A stretch of DNA of 64,000 nucleotides. Source: Pontibacillus chungwhensis (GTDB taxonomy: Bacteria; Bacillota; Bacilli; Bacillales; BH030062). The stretch covers positions 3,968,001 to 4,032,000 of the forward strand of contig NZ_CP126446.1 in the NCBI RefSeq assembly GCF_030166655.1, given 5' to 3'. Below are positions 24,764 to 33,960 of this stretch, piece by piece; the first letter of the stretch is position 1, and every line of letters starts with the position of its first letter. The position numbers and the translations under genes are program-made. Under the pieces are notes generated by a model that was given only the letters and a program-made list of their open reading frames with translations, was not told where the DNA came from and ran no database searches.

Positions 24764-26335
24764 TTGAAACAAGCGGACGTATTAATTATCGGAAGCGGTA
24801 TTGCCGCCTTACAGCTTGTCACACATCTTAATAAGGACATGAATGTGATTGTTCTCACAAAGTCATCGATCGGGGAAGGAAACTCTCCTTATGCTCAAGG
24901 AGGCATTGCAGCAGCCCTCTCTCCCGAGGACTCCCCCTTTCATCATTATATCGACACTTTGGAAGCCGGACGTTTCACCAACCGGACAGATGCTGTTCTA
25001 CACCTTACGAAAGAGGCTCCAGACATTATTCGAAGTTTACAACAACAAGGCTGCACCTTTGATTTAACAAGAGAGGGAGAGCTCCTGTTAGGAATGGAAG
25101 GTTCCCATAGCCATAAGCGAATTGTGCATGGAGGAGGCGACCAGACAGGGAAAGCGATTGTAGAGTGCTTACGCAGCCATGTTGGTGACCATGTTTCAAT
25201 CATGGAGGATACAATGGCTAGTTCACTCCTTATGGATGAGGATGGGGCGTGTAAGGGAGCACAAGCACTCGGCCCAGATGGAACGCTGCAAACGTTTCTT
25301 GCTTCCCATACCATCCTTGCAACAGGGGGATGTGGCCAGCTCTTTTCGTACACATCAAATGCCGCTTCTGCTACAGGAGATGGCCTGGCATTGGCCTATC
25401 AGGCTGGAGCGAAGCTAACGGATATGGAGTTTATTCAATTTCATCCCACGCTCCTTTATATAAACGGGGAAACAAAAGGACTTGTTTCTGAGGCCGTGAG
25501 AGGAGAAGGGGGATACCTCGTGAACGAGACGGGAGAACGGATTATGGAACACGTTCATCCTTTGAAAGATTTGGCCCCCCGACATATCGTGGCACAAACC
25601 ATCTATAACCAAATGGAAGATGGACACGACGTTTATGTGGAGATTAGTGAGATCTCAAAGTTCTCTGAACGGTTCCCTACGGTTACGCGCCTTTGTCTTG
25701 AACATGGCATTCCACTCGAGGAAGGTAAAATTCCAGTTGCGCCAGGGGCACATTTTATTATGGGCGGGGTGGAAACAGACCTTGTCGGAGCAACGTCTAT
25801 ACCTGGGTTATTCGCGATTGGTGAAGTAGCCTGCACAGGGATTCACGGCGCTAATCGTCTCGCTAGCAATTCACTATTAGAAGGGCTTGTGTACGGTAAA
25901 CGGCTGGCTCATCACCTACCTTCAATCCCAACACCTAAGTTACACCCTATAACAGAGACGTATCATCCACGCCCCCATAAAGAGCTGCCCGAGCTTAGGG
26001 AACTTCAAGACCGAATGATGAAGGGCGCTGGGATCGTTCGCACCAAAGAAGGTTTAGAGAACTTAAAGCAATGGCTTGAACGTTTTCCGCTCAATCTTCC
26101 GTCCCAATATGTCGGGAGCGCTGTTAGCAAAGAACAGTTGACCCTATTGTTTATGCTTACAACGGCAAAACTGATCACCACCTCTGCCCTCAGCCGCGAA
26201 GAGAGCCGAGGTGGCCATTTTCGGAGTGATATTCCATTTGAGAAGAAATCCTGGGTGGATGTTCATATCCATCACGAGCTCAACAAGCAGAAAGGAGACA
26301 GGGATGAATACCATCAAGCTACGGCCCTTACTTGA
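24764..26335 (+). CDS. nadB: L-aspartate oxidase
   Basis: This flavoenzyme oxidises aspartate to iminoaspartate, the first step of de novo NAD synthesis. It has 523 residues. The FAD fold starts at VLIIGSGIAALQLV. SPYAQGGIAAAL, HSHKRIVHGGGDQTG, EFIQFHPTLL, VSEAVRGEGGYLVNETGERI and GIHGANRLASNSLLEGLVYG are the signature stretches of the succinate dehydrogenase/NadB flavoprotein family. The start is TTG with AGGAGGG nine bases upstream; no ATG alternative fits. nadC begins inside its last 32 bases. Expected to be repressed by NiaR when nicotinate is plentiful. Confidence 0.94.
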   Translation: MKQADVLIIGSGIAALQLVTHLNKDMNVIVLTKSSIGEGNSPYAQGGIAAALSPEDSPFHHYIDTLEAGRFTNRTDAVLHLTKEAPDIIRSLQQQGCTFDLTREGELLLGMEGSHSHKRIVHGGGDQTGKAIVECLRSHVGDHVSIMEDTMASSLLMDEDGACKGAQALGPDGTLQTFLASHTILATGGCGQLFSYTSNAASATGDGLALAYQAGAKLTDMEFIQFHPTLLYINGETKGLVSEAVRGEGGYLVNETGERIMEHVHPLKDLAPRHIVAQTIYNQMEDGHDVYVEISEISKFSERFPTVTRLCLEHGIPLEEGKIPVAPGAHFIMGGVETDLVGATSIPGLFAIGEVACTGIHGANRLASNSLLEGLVYGKRLAHHLPSIPTPKLHPITETYHPRPHKELPELRELQDRMMKGAGIVRTKEGLENLKQWLERFPLNLPSQYVGSAVSKEQLTLLFMLTTAKLITTSALSREESRGGHFRSDIPFEKKSWVDVHIHHELNKQKGDRDEYHQATALT

Positions 26336-27140
26336 ACAATTTTTTATAGAGGATATTGGAGACGGAGATCGAACGAGCGATACACTATTCGGAAATCACT
26401 CCACCGGAGAAGTACAATTTACCGCTAAAGAAAGTGGGTTATTTTGCGGGGGATCTATTATTCTAGAAGGTTATCATATGATGGATCCTTCTCTTGAAGT
26501 CACCCTTTATTGTCAGGACGGAGATAGAATCGCCAAAGGACAAATCTTGGCATCTGCAAGTGGGAACATGGCTTCTTTATTAAAAGGAGAGCGGGTTATT
26601 TTAAACCTTATCCAGCGTATGAGCGGAATCGCGACCATGACCTCGCGAGCTGTATCCACCTTAAATAGCAGTCATACCCGGATTTGTGATACTCGGAAAA
26701 CAACGCCAGGTCTTAGAATGATAGAGAAATACGCGGTGCGTACAGGTGGTGGTTTCAATCACCGTAACGGCCTATACGATGCTGTCATGATAAAGGATAA
26801 CCATATTGCTTTCGCTGGTTCGATTACCGAGGCTGTCAACCGGATCCGGCAAGAACTCGGACATATGATCAAAATTGAAGTTGAAGCAGAATCAGAAGCC
26901 CAGGTAAGAGAAGCGATCCTAGCTCAGGTCGACTGTATCATGTTGGATAACCAGACACCTGAATCGATTCAATACTTAAGGAAGTTGATTCCCTCATCTA
27001 TTACCACCGAAGCCTCGGGAGGTATATCTTTAGAAAACCTGGCAGAGTACCGCAACACGGGAGTCGATTATATTTCACTCGGGTGCCTGACGCACTCGGT
27101 TTCTTCATTAGACATAAGCGTCAACGCGACGATTCATTAA
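26304..27140 (+). CDS. nadC: Nicotinate-nucleotide (quinolinate) phosphoribosyltransferase
   Basis: Converts quinolinate and PRPP to nicotinate mononucleotide with loss of CO2. The protein is 278 residues, of normal length. The start [10 protein letters not shown] follows AAAGGAGACAGGG and overlaps nadB; a longer upstream frame is only nadB shadow. Family marks are [66 protein letters not shown] and EVEAESEAQ. Middle gene of nadBCA. Confidence 0.94.
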   Translation: MNTIKLRPLLEQFFIEDIGDGDRTSDTLFGNHSTGEVQFTAKESGLFCGGSIILEGYHMMDPSLEVTLYCQDGDRIAKGQILASASGNMASLLKGERVILNLIQRMSGIATMTSRAVSTLNSSHTRICDTRKTTPGLRMIEKYAVRTGGGFNHRNGLYDAVMIKDNHIAFAGSITEAVNRIRQELGHMIKIEVEAESEAQVREAILAQVDCIMLDNQTPESIQYLRKLIPSSITTEASGGISLENLAEYRNTGVDYISLGCLTHSVSSLDISVNATIH

Positions 27141-27153
27141 AGGAGGCAAATGC

Positions 27154-28260
27154 ATGAATTTATTTGAAGCGGTAGAGCAAAAGCACCCTACCCTGCCGGA
27201 TCGGTATAAAGAGATGACGACAGAAGAACTTGAGGAGCGTGTCCGCGGAGTAAAAAGCCGCATGGGAAATCGTCTTTTCTTACCAGGACACCATTACCAG
27301 AAAGATGAAGTCATTCAATTTGCAGATGCACGCGGGGATTCATTGAAACTGGCACAGCTGTCTGCCGAGAACCAAGATGCTGAAGCGATCGTCTTTTGCG
27401 GGGTGCACTTTATGGCTGAAACGGCAGATATTCTAACCCAGCCCAACCAACATGTGTACCTCCCAGATATGCGCGCTGGCTGCTCGATGGCCGATATGGC
27501 AAGCCTTCAGCAAACCGAGAAGGCGTGGAGCGCACTTCATTCCCATTTTCAAGACACCATCTTACCCCTTACGTACGTCAACTCTACGGCTGCTATAAAG
27601 TCCTTTGTTGGGAAGTATGGTGGTGCTACTGTCACGTCTTCTAACGCCCAGGCGATGGTTGAATGGGCGTTTACACAGAAAGAGCGTATTCTTTTCCTTC
27701 CAGACCAACACTTAGGGCGAAATACAGCCTATGATTTAGGGATTCCTCTCGAACAAATGGCGGTTTGGGATCCCCTAGCAGAGCAACTGTTATACGAGGG
27801 CAATATAGATGAAATTCGTGTCATCTTATGGAAAGGGCATTGCTCCGTTCATGAGAATTTCACTGTTCAAAATATTGAACACTTACGAGAAACAGAACCG
27901 GATATGAACATTATTGTTCACCCTGAATGCCGCCGTGAAGTGGTAGCCCTATCAGATGATTCCGGTTCCACGAACCACATTATTCAAACCATAGAATCAG
28001 CCCCTGAGGGAAGCTCTTGGGCAATCGGTACTGAAATGAACTTAGTGAACAGGATTATTCAAGAACACCCCGATAAACTCATCATCTCTCTCAATCCAAA
28101 TATGTGTCCTTGCTTAACCATGAACCGCATTGACCTCCCTCACCTCGCCTGGTGTCTCGAGGCTATTGAAAACGGTGAACCCCATAACCTAATTCATGTA
28201 GAGAAGGACATTGGTGAGTATGCGAAACTAGCTCTTGATCGGATGCTGATAAGAGCTTAA
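27154..28260 (+). CDS. nadA: Quinolinate synthase A
   Basis: A [4Fe-4S] enzyme that condenses iminoaspartate with dihydroxyacetone phosphate to quinolinate. The 368 residues match the longer Bacillus form. Cys110 (RAGCSMADM), Cys230 (KGHCSVHE) and Cys320 (NMCPC) stand at the positions known as cluster ligands in the B. subtilis enzyme, with Cys318 next to the last one. [14 protein letters not shown] and VHPECRREV are further marks. AAAGGAGG precedes the ATG, 13 bases after nadC. Cluster assembly should depend on the divergent nadS. Confidence 0.94.
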   Translation: MNLFEAVEQKHPTLPDRYKEMTTEELEERVRGVKSRMGNRLFLPGHHYQKDEVIQFADARGDSLKLAQLSAENQDAEAIVFCGVHFMAETADILTQPNQHVYLPDMRAGCSMADMASLQQTEKAWSALHSHFQDTILPLTYVNSTAAIKSFVGKYGGATVTSSNAQAMVEWAFTQKERILFLPDQHLGRNTAYDLGIPLEQMAVWDPLAEQLLYEGNIDEIRVILWKGHCSVHENFTVQNIEHLRETEPDMNIIVHPECRREVVALSDDSGSTNHIIQTIESAPEGSSWAIGTEMNLVNRIIQEHPDKLIISLNPNMCPCLTMNRIDLPHLAWCLEAIENGEPHNLIHVEKDIGEYAKLALDRMLIRA

Positions 28261-28297
28261 TGGGACTATTCCTATACAAGAGAGCTAGAACACAAGA

Positions 28298-28336
28298 AAA
28301 AGAGAGTAACCTTTCATAAAGGCTACTCTCTTTCAT
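28298..28336. terminator. Bidirectional terminator between nadA and the YdjM-like gene
   Basis: AAAGAGAGTAACCTTT pairs with AAAGGCTACTCTCTTT with one mismatch, flanked by A and T runs on either side of the two convergent genes. Confidence 0.8.
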
Positions 28337-28944
28337 TATCCTAATACATTGCGTGTTAGGATAATAATATTTAACACGACTAATGCAGCTGTAATACTCT
28401 GTTCTGTTTTTGAACCCGTTTTAAACGTGATTAAAAAACGGTAATACCGCTTACTAAACGGATAAAGGATCGGTATACCCATTTTGGTGAGGAAATCGCC
28501 GAACAAATGCGATACAATCCCTGTTAGAAAGCCAGCTAAGTAAAATAACGGAATATCTAAGTATATGTGAAGCATATAACTGTAAGATGTCATCAAAGCA
28601 ATGAAAGCTATAGAATGAGTAAACTTTCGATGCCCTGAGAACACAAATAATAATGGAGATAATATCATTAGCAAAAACTGAACTGCCTGATTAAGTCCTG
28701 GCGTTAAAATCTCCACTCCCACTAAACACACAACTAGCATAAATCCCCATTTCTCAAATGGGCCGCCAAGCTTGGACTTCGGTGTATCAATATCCGGAAT
28801 TAACGATCCAATCACAACCGCTGCAAAGAACAACACCGTTGCAAACATCTTGTCCGGGATTACGTCGAACATGTTGTATAACGTAATCGCACCGATCCCC
28901 CAAGTGATCCCCATTACCTGGTGACTAGACGCAACCACATGCAT
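28336..28944 (-). CDS. YdjM-like membrane-bound metal-dependent hydrolase family protein
   Basis: A 202-residue protein with about five to six hydrophobic helices, of the LexA-regulated/YdjM family (PF04307). Conserved polar residues sit at the membrane edge: HQVMGITWG at the N-terminus, GSLIPDIDTPKSKLG, GHRKFTHSIAFI and SHLFGDFLTKMGIPILYPF. The clustered His and Asp residues suggest metal binding and a hydrolase active site, but no reaction has been shown to my knowledge. The gene stands alone. The start ATG is preceded by GAGAGGGTGG. Confidence 0.8.
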   Translation of the reverse strand: MHVVASSHQVMGITWGIGAITLYNMFDVIPDKMFATVLFFAAVVIGSLIPDIDTPKSKLGGPFEKWGFMLVVCLVGVEILTPGLNQAVQFLLMILSPLLFVFSGHRKFTHSIAFIALMTSYSYMLHIYLDIPLFYLAGFLTGIVSHLFGDFLTKMGIPILYPFSKRYYRFLITFKTGSKTEQSITAALVVLNIIILTRNVLG

Positions 28945-29084
28945 CCACCCTCTCTCGATGTACTTTCTCTACTTGCTGAACACCTGGTTACGAAATCCAA
29001 TGTTACGCAATTTTAGAAAATAGCGCAAGACCAAACTTCAACTCTAGCGTGCCATACATGCATTCATACACTAAAGGACTAACG

Positions 29085-29144
29085 CGTGTCTGACACCCTT
29101 TCCTGCTTTACCGCACTAAAAAAAGGACCTTTTTAAGGTCCTTT
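29085..29144 (-). terminator. Terminator of the methionine gamma-lyase gene plus GTGTCTGACACCC motif
   Basis: The stem AAAGGACCTT/AAGGTCCTTT (29122-29144) lies just before the gene's stop. Next to it (29085-29117) is GTGTCTGACACCCTT…TTTACCGCACTAAAA, almost the same string as at 19890-19935. Confidence 0.75.
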
Positions 29145-29150
29145 CATGGT

Positions 29151-30353
29151 TTATATGGTGTTGGGTTGTTGCACTTTGTTGAGTGCCTGGTGGAGGTCTT
29201 CCCAAATATCTTCCCACGCCTCAAGTCCAACGGATAGTCTGATTAAAGAGTTTGTAATGCCCATCATCTCTCTTACCTCTTCTGGTACAACAGAATGGGT
29301 CATGGTAGCTGGATGTTGAATGAGAGATTCAGCATCACCTAAGCTAACCGCTTTCTTAATAAAGGTGAGATGGTTTAAGAAGGCTTGCGCTTCCTGTTTC
29401 CCTCCTTTTAATTCAAAGGAAATAAGGCCTCCCCCGCTTTTCATCTGTTTCTTCATAATTTCATAATCCTCGTGTTCTGCATCTCCTGGATAATAGAGAT
29501 TTTTCACAAAGGGGTGATCCTTTAAACGAGCGGCGATCTTCTCCGTATTGGCGCAGTGACGATCCATACGGACAGGAAGCGTCTTCAGTCCCCTTAATAA
29601 GAGCCATGCATCAAACGGAGAAATAATTCCTCCTATATCTTTCTGAGTGGTCATTGCCAGCTGTTGAATCCTGTCTTGCTTTCCTACTAAGAGACCAGCC
29701 ACCACATCGCCATGACCTCCGATATATTTCGTAGCGCTGTGAAGAACAAAATCACAACCTAAAAGAAGGGGCTTCTGTAAATAGGGGGTCGCAAATGTAT
29801 TATCGACCACAACTGGTATCCCTTCCTGCTGCGCCACCTTGGCTACCATTTCTAAATCAATCAGCTCCATGGTTGGATTGATTGGTGTTTCAACATAGAT
29901 ACAACTTGTCTCCGGCCGAATCAAAGAGCGAACCTCTTCTTCTGTGTTCATCGTAGAAAAGGACGTTGTGATGTTATATTTTTCTTCCATCATGGATAAT
30001 AAGCCGAATGTACACCCATATACTCCACGGGAACAAAGGATATGGTCATTTGCTTTAGTCAGCCCGATTAACACGGCTGAAACAGCTGCCATCCCCGATC
30101 CAAATGCTAACCCAGCTTCCCCGCCTTCAAGCTGGGCAATCCGGTCCTCAAGCGCACGGACAGTCGGGTTGCCTAACCTTGAATACACATAACCATCTTC
30201 TGTTCCTGCGAATCGATTTTCCCCTTGTTCTGCACTATCAAATGTGAAAGTTGATGTTTGAAACAGCGGCGTTGATAGGCTCCCTAAAAAATCTTTTGAA
30301 TCATAGCCCCCATGAATGACCTTTGTTTCAAACTTGTGTTCTTTCTTCCCCAT
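29151..30353 (-). CDS. Methionine gamma-lyase (trans-sulfuration PLP enzyme)
   Basis: A 400-residue PLP enzyme of the Cys/Met metabolism family. PLP lysine is Lys209 in VLHSATKYIGGHGD; VYSRLGNPT, AFGSGMAA and VVVDNTFATPYLQ are the shared cofactor motifs. The key point is Cys114 in SRGVYGCTFG, which corresponds to the cysteine characteristic of methionine gamma-lyases and is absent from most cystathionine lyases. It would split methionine to methanethiol, ammonia and 2-oxobutyrate. Start at MGKKEHKFET with GGGGGAG upstream; an ORF start 39 bases earlier lacks a binding site. Single gene; no SAM riboswitch is seen upstream. Cystathionine gamma-lyase remains an alternative. Confidence 0.82.
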   Translation of the reverse strand: MGKKEHKFETKVIHGGYDSKDFLGSLSTPLFQTSTFTFDSAEQGENRFAGTEDGYVYSRLGNPTVRALEDRIAQLEGGEAGLAFGSGMAAVSAVLIGLTKANDHILCSRGVYGCTFGLLSMMEEKYNITTSFSTMNTEEEVRSLIRPETSCIYVETPINPTMELIDLEMVAKVAQQEGIPVVVDNTFATPYLQKPLLLGCDFVLHSATKYIGGHGDVVAGLLVGKQDRIQQLAMTTQKDIGGIISPFDAWLLLRGLKTLPVRMDRHCANTEKIAARLKDHPFVKNLYYPGDAEHEDYEIMKKQMKSGGGLISFELKGGKQEAQAFLNHLTFIKKAVSLGDAESLIQHPATMTHSVVPEEVREMMGITNSLIRLSVGLEAWEDIWEDLHQALNKVQQPNTI

Positions 30354-30546
30354 TGTAGTCTCCCCCTTTTTACCTCTAAGCCTTCTATCCACATCATATG
30401 GGATCTTCTTATAAAATGAAAGCGTTTTCTTTTTATTTTATAGCTCTGTTAAAGTTTAGTATTGTTATTATATAGACTTGTTCGATACCCAAAGCTGAGA
30501 CATTTAAGTGTAGATGGGGCCGTCTTTGTTGGCTAGTGCTTGGGAT

Positions 30547-30663
30547 GTCTGGGGAACGACTCGCTTTCCACGGGCGAGCTGTCGAGCCTCCTCGGGCAAA
30601 ATTCGTGCCCTGCGGGGTCTCGTCGACCTCTTTCTCCCGTAGGAGTCTCCTCGTTCCCCAGAC
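30547..30663. repeat. Family A long inverted repeat
   Basis: The outer arms GTCTGGGGAACGA (30547-30559) and 30651-30663 are perfectly complementary. The interior (CGACTCGCTTTCC, CGGGCGAGCTGTCGAGCC, GGGCAAAATTCGTGCCC, TGCGGGGTCTCGTCGACC) is nearly identical to the copy at 35535-35657. A wider pairing GGGGCCGTCT/AGACGGCCC (about 30516 and 30685) encloses it. Confidence 0.85.
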
Positions 30664-30767
30664 ACCCCTTATCTAAGATTGATGAGACGGCCCTACAGCT
30701 GAATTGTAGCGTAGATTCAACACTCTACTTCCTCATATGGCATGTTTCCGTTTTTCTAAATATGGCA

Positions 30768-30942
30768 AAGGTGGTTCGGGAAATTGCGACACTCCTGCGG
30801 CATAAGGAGCCAGTCTAGTTCCAGCGGGGAGGCTTTTAAGGGAATAATGAAGTTCGACTAAGACAGTCACGTCAATCGCCAACGTCGAACGACCCCACCT
30901 CATGTGGGGCCGCGGAAAGCGAGTGATTTCCCGAACCACCTT
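30768..30942. repeat. Family A inverted repeat with a family D unit inside
   Basis: The outer arms AAGGTGGTTCGGGAAAT (30768-30784) and 30926-30942 match perfectly over 17 bp. The centre is replaced by a family D unit (30849-30912), which begins GAAGTTCGACTAAGAC and includes ACGTCGAACGACCCC. No gene is visible between 30393 and 31073. Confidence 0.8.
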
Positions 30943-31073
30943 ACGCTCTAACTAACGCTAACGGAACTATTCCACTTTCCGGCGCTCCATATTAGGGACT
31001 ATGTGACGTGTAAAAATCAACAACCAACTTTAACAGACCCCCTTTTATAAAGGCTGTATTAAAAGGGTTCCTG

Positions 31074-31355
31074 TTATTTTCGCTCATTATATAAATTACG
31101 CGAAGAGAAGAATGCGAGGGCTATGAAAAAAGGGAGGAAGGAAGAGAAAAAAATGGCTCCTCCTATAACCCCAAGTGCAATCCCAATCCCATCACTTATA
31201 CCTGCGATAAACGCGGCTACGATGGTTAAAAGCCCGATTGCCATTACCACGCAGGGAACTATTACTGACCATATGGACCCCTGCTTCCCCAGTATGTAAG
31301 CTAAACCACTGAATAAGACTGTTATGGCTACAGAACTTAAGAGAAGTACATCCAC
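31074..31355 (-). CDS. Small three-helix membrane protein, unrecognised
   Basis: A 93-residue hydrophobic protein with three predicted membrane helices (about residues 4-21, 28-52 and 58-83) and a short basic tail SSRNLYNERK. The second and third helices are glycine-rich (GISDGIGIALGVIGGAIFF). GAAGGGAGAG stands before the ATG. It lies 28 bases downstream of the lysE-type gene in the same direction and may share its transcript. Size and layout resemble YesK-like proteins, but I cannot assign it. No function inferred. Confidence 0.6.
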   Translation of the reverse strand: MDVLLLSSVAITVLFSGLAYILGKQGSIWSVIVPCVVMAIGLLTIVAAFIAGISDGIGIALGVIGGAIFFSSFLPFFIALAFFSSRNLYNERK

Positions 31356-31383
31356 TGATTTCTCTCCCTTCTACCCTTTGTTG

Positions 31384-32016
31384 CTAAGACTTTTCTCCAA
31401 ATACAAGACTAATGCCGATTACACCTAATAAGATTCCTTTTCCTATATTTAACCTTCTCCCAATTCGGGGAACTCTTGATATCCAGTTTCCGAGTTTCTC
31501 AGAGAAGAAACTAATGGCTGAAAATATAAGAAAGGCTTGCACCATAAATATGATTCCGAGTCCGATCATTTGATAAGGAACTCCAAAGGCATCTGTTGAA
31601 CGGTCAATAAACTGAGGGAATAAAGCCAGAAAGAACAACGAAACTTTCGGGTTAAGTACATTCATTAGGACGCCTCGTTTATATAACTTCTTATAATCAA
31701 GGCGTTGCCTTGACTCGACTTGCAGGTCTTCTCCCTCTTCCCGGAACGCTTGCCACGCTAAATACAATAAATAAATTGCACCGGCATATTTTACGATCAT
31801 GAACGCGAGTGACGATTGATATACAAGGGCTGTAATCCCAAGAGCCGCTGCTGTGGTATGAACGAGAATGCCCGTACAAAGACCCAATGTTGTAGCGATT
31901 CCTGCTTTTTTATTCTGAGAAATGCTCTGTGCTAATACGAATAAATTATCAGGACCAGGCATTAGCGTGAGAACAACTGCAGCCACAAGAAAGGAAAACA
32001 AAAGATAAATACTCAT
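31384..32016 (-). CDS. LysE/RhtB family amino acid exporter
   Basis: A 210-residue exporter with six hydrophobic segments. The N-terminal signature LTLMPGPDNLFVLAQSISQNKKAGI is the best mark of the LysE superfamily, followed by GLCTGILVHTTAAALGI in helix 2 and MNVLNPKVSLFFLALFPQF before helix 4. It would export amino acids or similar metabolites. The ATG at MSIYLLFSF is preferred over an upstream in-frame GTG because AGTAGGTG is six bases before it. No regulator gene adjoins it. Confidence 0.87.
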   Translation of the reverse strand: MSIYLLFSFLVAAVVLTLMPGPDNLFVLAQSISQNKKAGIATTLGLCTGILVHTTAAALGITALVYQSSLAFMIVKYAGAIYLLYLAWQAFREEGEDLQVESRQRLDYKKLYKRGVLMNVLNPKVSLFFLALFPQFIDRSTDAFGVPYQMIGLGIIFMVQAFLIFSAISFFSEKLGNWISRVPRIGRRLNIGKGILLGVIGISLVFGEKS

Positions 32017-32120
32017 GTGAAACACCTACTTCCTTCTTTTGAATAGGATATGTATAGGTTCTATATTAGTCGTTCAACGTTTACATTGGAAGTTTTTTCT
32101 GATGCAGAGAGGAGCACAAC

Positions 32121-32768
32121 ATGGCTTATCAATGGGGTGTGGGTTCTTCACAGGAAGCCACTCAAGAATTATATGATTGTGTACTAAAGAATTACGGAAA
32201 ACCAAAATACTGGGCACGCTATTTATCCACCGTTCCGAATGTGTCGGAAGGCCTTACCGTGTCTGAAATTGAACGTCTGCACAATAGTGGCACAAGAGTT
32301 ATGGCCATTTATAATAATTTTACCGAGTCAAAAGGGTTTCGAAAAGGAAAAGTGATTGCTCAGAATGCCGTTTTCCATGCGAGACGATTGGATTTCCCAA
32401 AAGAAACGGTTCTGTTTGCAAGGATCGATTCGTCCCACGGCATCGATGAATCATGGATTCGGGGATATGTAGAGGGGATGACTTCTTCTGGCTATGTTCC
32501 CGGCTTTTATTGTGACCCGTTACGTGGGAACTTTAATGACGCTTTTTGTAAAGCCGTCTCAAAAAATGAAAAAGTAGCTAAACAGTCTATACTGTGGAGC
32601 GCCCAGCCGGCACCAGGTGTGACAAGAGCCAGAAAAGCTCCTAAATATGCACCGTCCAAACCTTCTTGCAAGGCCAATGTATGGGGATGGGAATACGGGC
32701 GGAATGCTCAAGCATGCCCAATCGAAACCAATCTGATAAAAGATCGCCTTTTCAATTTATTGTGGTAA
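32121..32768 (+). CDS. DUF1906 glycoside-hydrolase-like protein
   Basis: A 215-residue protein made up of one DUF1906 domain (the Rv2525c-like glycoside-hydrolase-like TIM barrel). Visible features are the N-terminal WGVGSSQEATQELYDC, KPKYWARYLS, TRVMAIYNNFTESKGF, VLFARIDSSHGIDESWIRGY, where acidic residues at the strand ends form the presumed active site, and SGYVPGFYCDP. No signal peptide is seen, which is unusual for a wall-active enzyme; it could be a spore or cytosolic protein. GAGAGGAGC precedes the ATG. A terminator follows. Substrate unknown. Confidence 0.75.
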   Translation: MAYQWGVGSSQEATQELYDCVLKNYGKPKYWARYLSTVPNVSEGLTVSEIERLHNSGTRVMAIYNNFTESKGFRKGKVIAQNAVFHARRLDFPKETVLFARIDSSHGIDESWIRGYVEGMTSSGYVPGFYCDPLRGNFNDAFCKAVSKNEKVAKQSILWSAQPAPGVTRARKAPKYAPSKPSCKANVWGWEYGRNAQACPIETNLIKDRLFNLLW

Positions 32769-32777
32769 TGATGGTTG

Positions 32778-32817
32778 GGCTAAGAACCGCGATGGTGGAT
32801 GGTCTCTTAGCCTTTTT
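32778..32817 (+). terminator. Terminator after the DUF1906 gene
   Basis: The stem GGCTAAGA/TCTTAGCC has a 19-base loop and is followed by TTTTT. Confidence 0.65.
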
Positions 32818-32942
32818 AACCGATGTGAATGTATGATGTTTTAAAGGGAATGTGTAAATTGTAAAAAAATTAAAACTATTAGCCTTTATTTGCTAAGCAA
32901 ATATTGCTATGATAATAGTACTAGTTTCTACATAATATGACA

Positions 32943-33037
32943 GGAAGCCTTGAAACCAATCTGTACTTGGGCGCTTATGGTTGGTCGAGCTAGTAGCGCA
33001 ACCGGCCTCATTGATGTTATTCAATGAGGTTTTTTTA
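32943..33037 (+). promoter_or_regulatory. Structured leader with possible pseudoknot and terminator before the EAL gene
   Basis: GCGCT (32971) can pair with AGCGC (32995) while GGTT (32979) pairs with AACC (33000). The two helices cross, so they form an H-type pseudoknot. ACCAA (32955) can alternatively pair with TTGGT (32981). A clear intrinsic terminator follows directly (CCTCATTGA/TCAATGAGG, 33006-33029, then seven T), 94 bases before the EAL start. It does not show the GCAAA/GGCC core of the GEMM-I c-di-GMP riboswitch. The terminator is certain; the regulatory reading is inference. Confidence 0.5.
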
Positions 33038-33130
33038 TTTCTTCTATTGAATGACCATTCATTAATCTAGAGATCTCGTTCGTATAAAGAAGCAAATCAG
33101 TTCTACTACTCTATGAACACGGGGGATTTT

Positions 33131-33841
33131 ATGAATATTTTTGAACTTCTACAGAAAGATCGTTTATTTCACTATTATCAGCCCCTTCACCACCTGGCCG
33201 ATGATGCAATTTACGGATATGAAGCTTTGCTTCGCTCCACGATTCAATCCAATCCTGAAGCACTTTTTAAAACTGCTAAGGAATCAAATATTCTCTATAA
33301 ACTTGATACCGTATCCATTGAGAAAGCTTTTGCACACTACTCTCATCAATCACACAATCAAAAACTATTTTTAAATATGTTTATGTCCACACTCCTTCAT
33401 CCTAACTTCATTCGGTTTATGGTCTCCATGTTAGAGCGGCATGCACAATCTGGCCCTTCTATTGTATTCGAAATGAATGAGGCGAAAGAGGAAGCATCCA
33501 TGTGGGAGTCTCCCCTCCTTTCTAATCGTATTGCTTTACTAAGGAAAATGGGTATTCAATTTGCGATAGATGATTTCGGACAAGGGGCTACCTCTTTAAA
33601 GAAGGCTGTCGAAATGGAACCAGAATACCTGAAGTTAGATCGTTACTTTGCCACAGATCTAGCTTCAAACGATAAGAAACAAAAGCTCGTTTCTCTTTTT
33701 ACGGAATACTTTAAGGGAGATACAACTGTTGTATTGGAGGGGATCGAAACAGCGGAAGACCTTCACGTTGCTACAGAGATTGGAATTGATGTGGCTCAGG
33801 GTTACTATATCGGCAAACCCGCTTCTCTAATAACAGGGTAA
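33131..33841 (+). CDS. EAL-domain cyclic-di-GMP phosphodiesterase
   Basis: A 236-residue stand-alone EAL domain without membrane segment or sensor domain. Catalytic positions are kept: GYEALLRS (the E-x-L-x-R motif), LNMFMS, EMNE, IDDFGQG with the metal-binding DD pair, LKLDR, EGIET and QGYYIGKP. It should linearise c-di-GMP and so lower its level, which in Bacilli favours motility over biofilm. The start MNIFELLQ follows GGGGGA by four to five bases; the ATG 18 bases earlier lacks a binding site. A terminator-containing leader precedes it, suggesting attenuation. Confidence 0.87.
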   Translation: MNIFELLQKDRLFHYYQPLHHLADDAIYGYEALLRSTIQSNPEALFKTAKESNILYKLDTVSIEKAFAHYSHQSHNQKLFLNMFMSTLLHPNFIRFMVSMLERHAQSGPSIVFEMNEAKEEASMWESPLLSNRIALLRKMGIQFAIDDFGQGATSLKKAVEMEPEYLKLDRYFATDLASNDKKQKLVSLFTEYFKGDTTVVLEGIETAEDLHVATEIGIDVAQGYYIGKPASLITG

Positions 33842-33960
33842 TGACATCCATTACCGCCTTTTGTCTGATAAAACGACTGGTTCCTTTTCCTTCCTTTTGG
33901 TATAGTTCACCCACCTCCACGGCATAGTACATAATAGAATGAATGCCAAGGAGGAGCATG

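Noticed and set aside
30393-30480. SAM riboswitch upstream of methionine gamma-lyase
   Set aside because: The upstream DNA is AT-rich and short and lacks the S-box core; the GGGGGAG site lies directly before the start.
32979-33005. tRNA-like or tmRNA-like segment
   Set aside because: No cloverleaf can be drawn, and no T-loop GGTTCGAATCC is present.
32943-33037. GEMM-I (c-di-GMP) riboswitch
   Set aside because: The position before an EAL gene is suggestive, but the conserved GGCAAACC, CGCAAAGC and receptor elements are missing.
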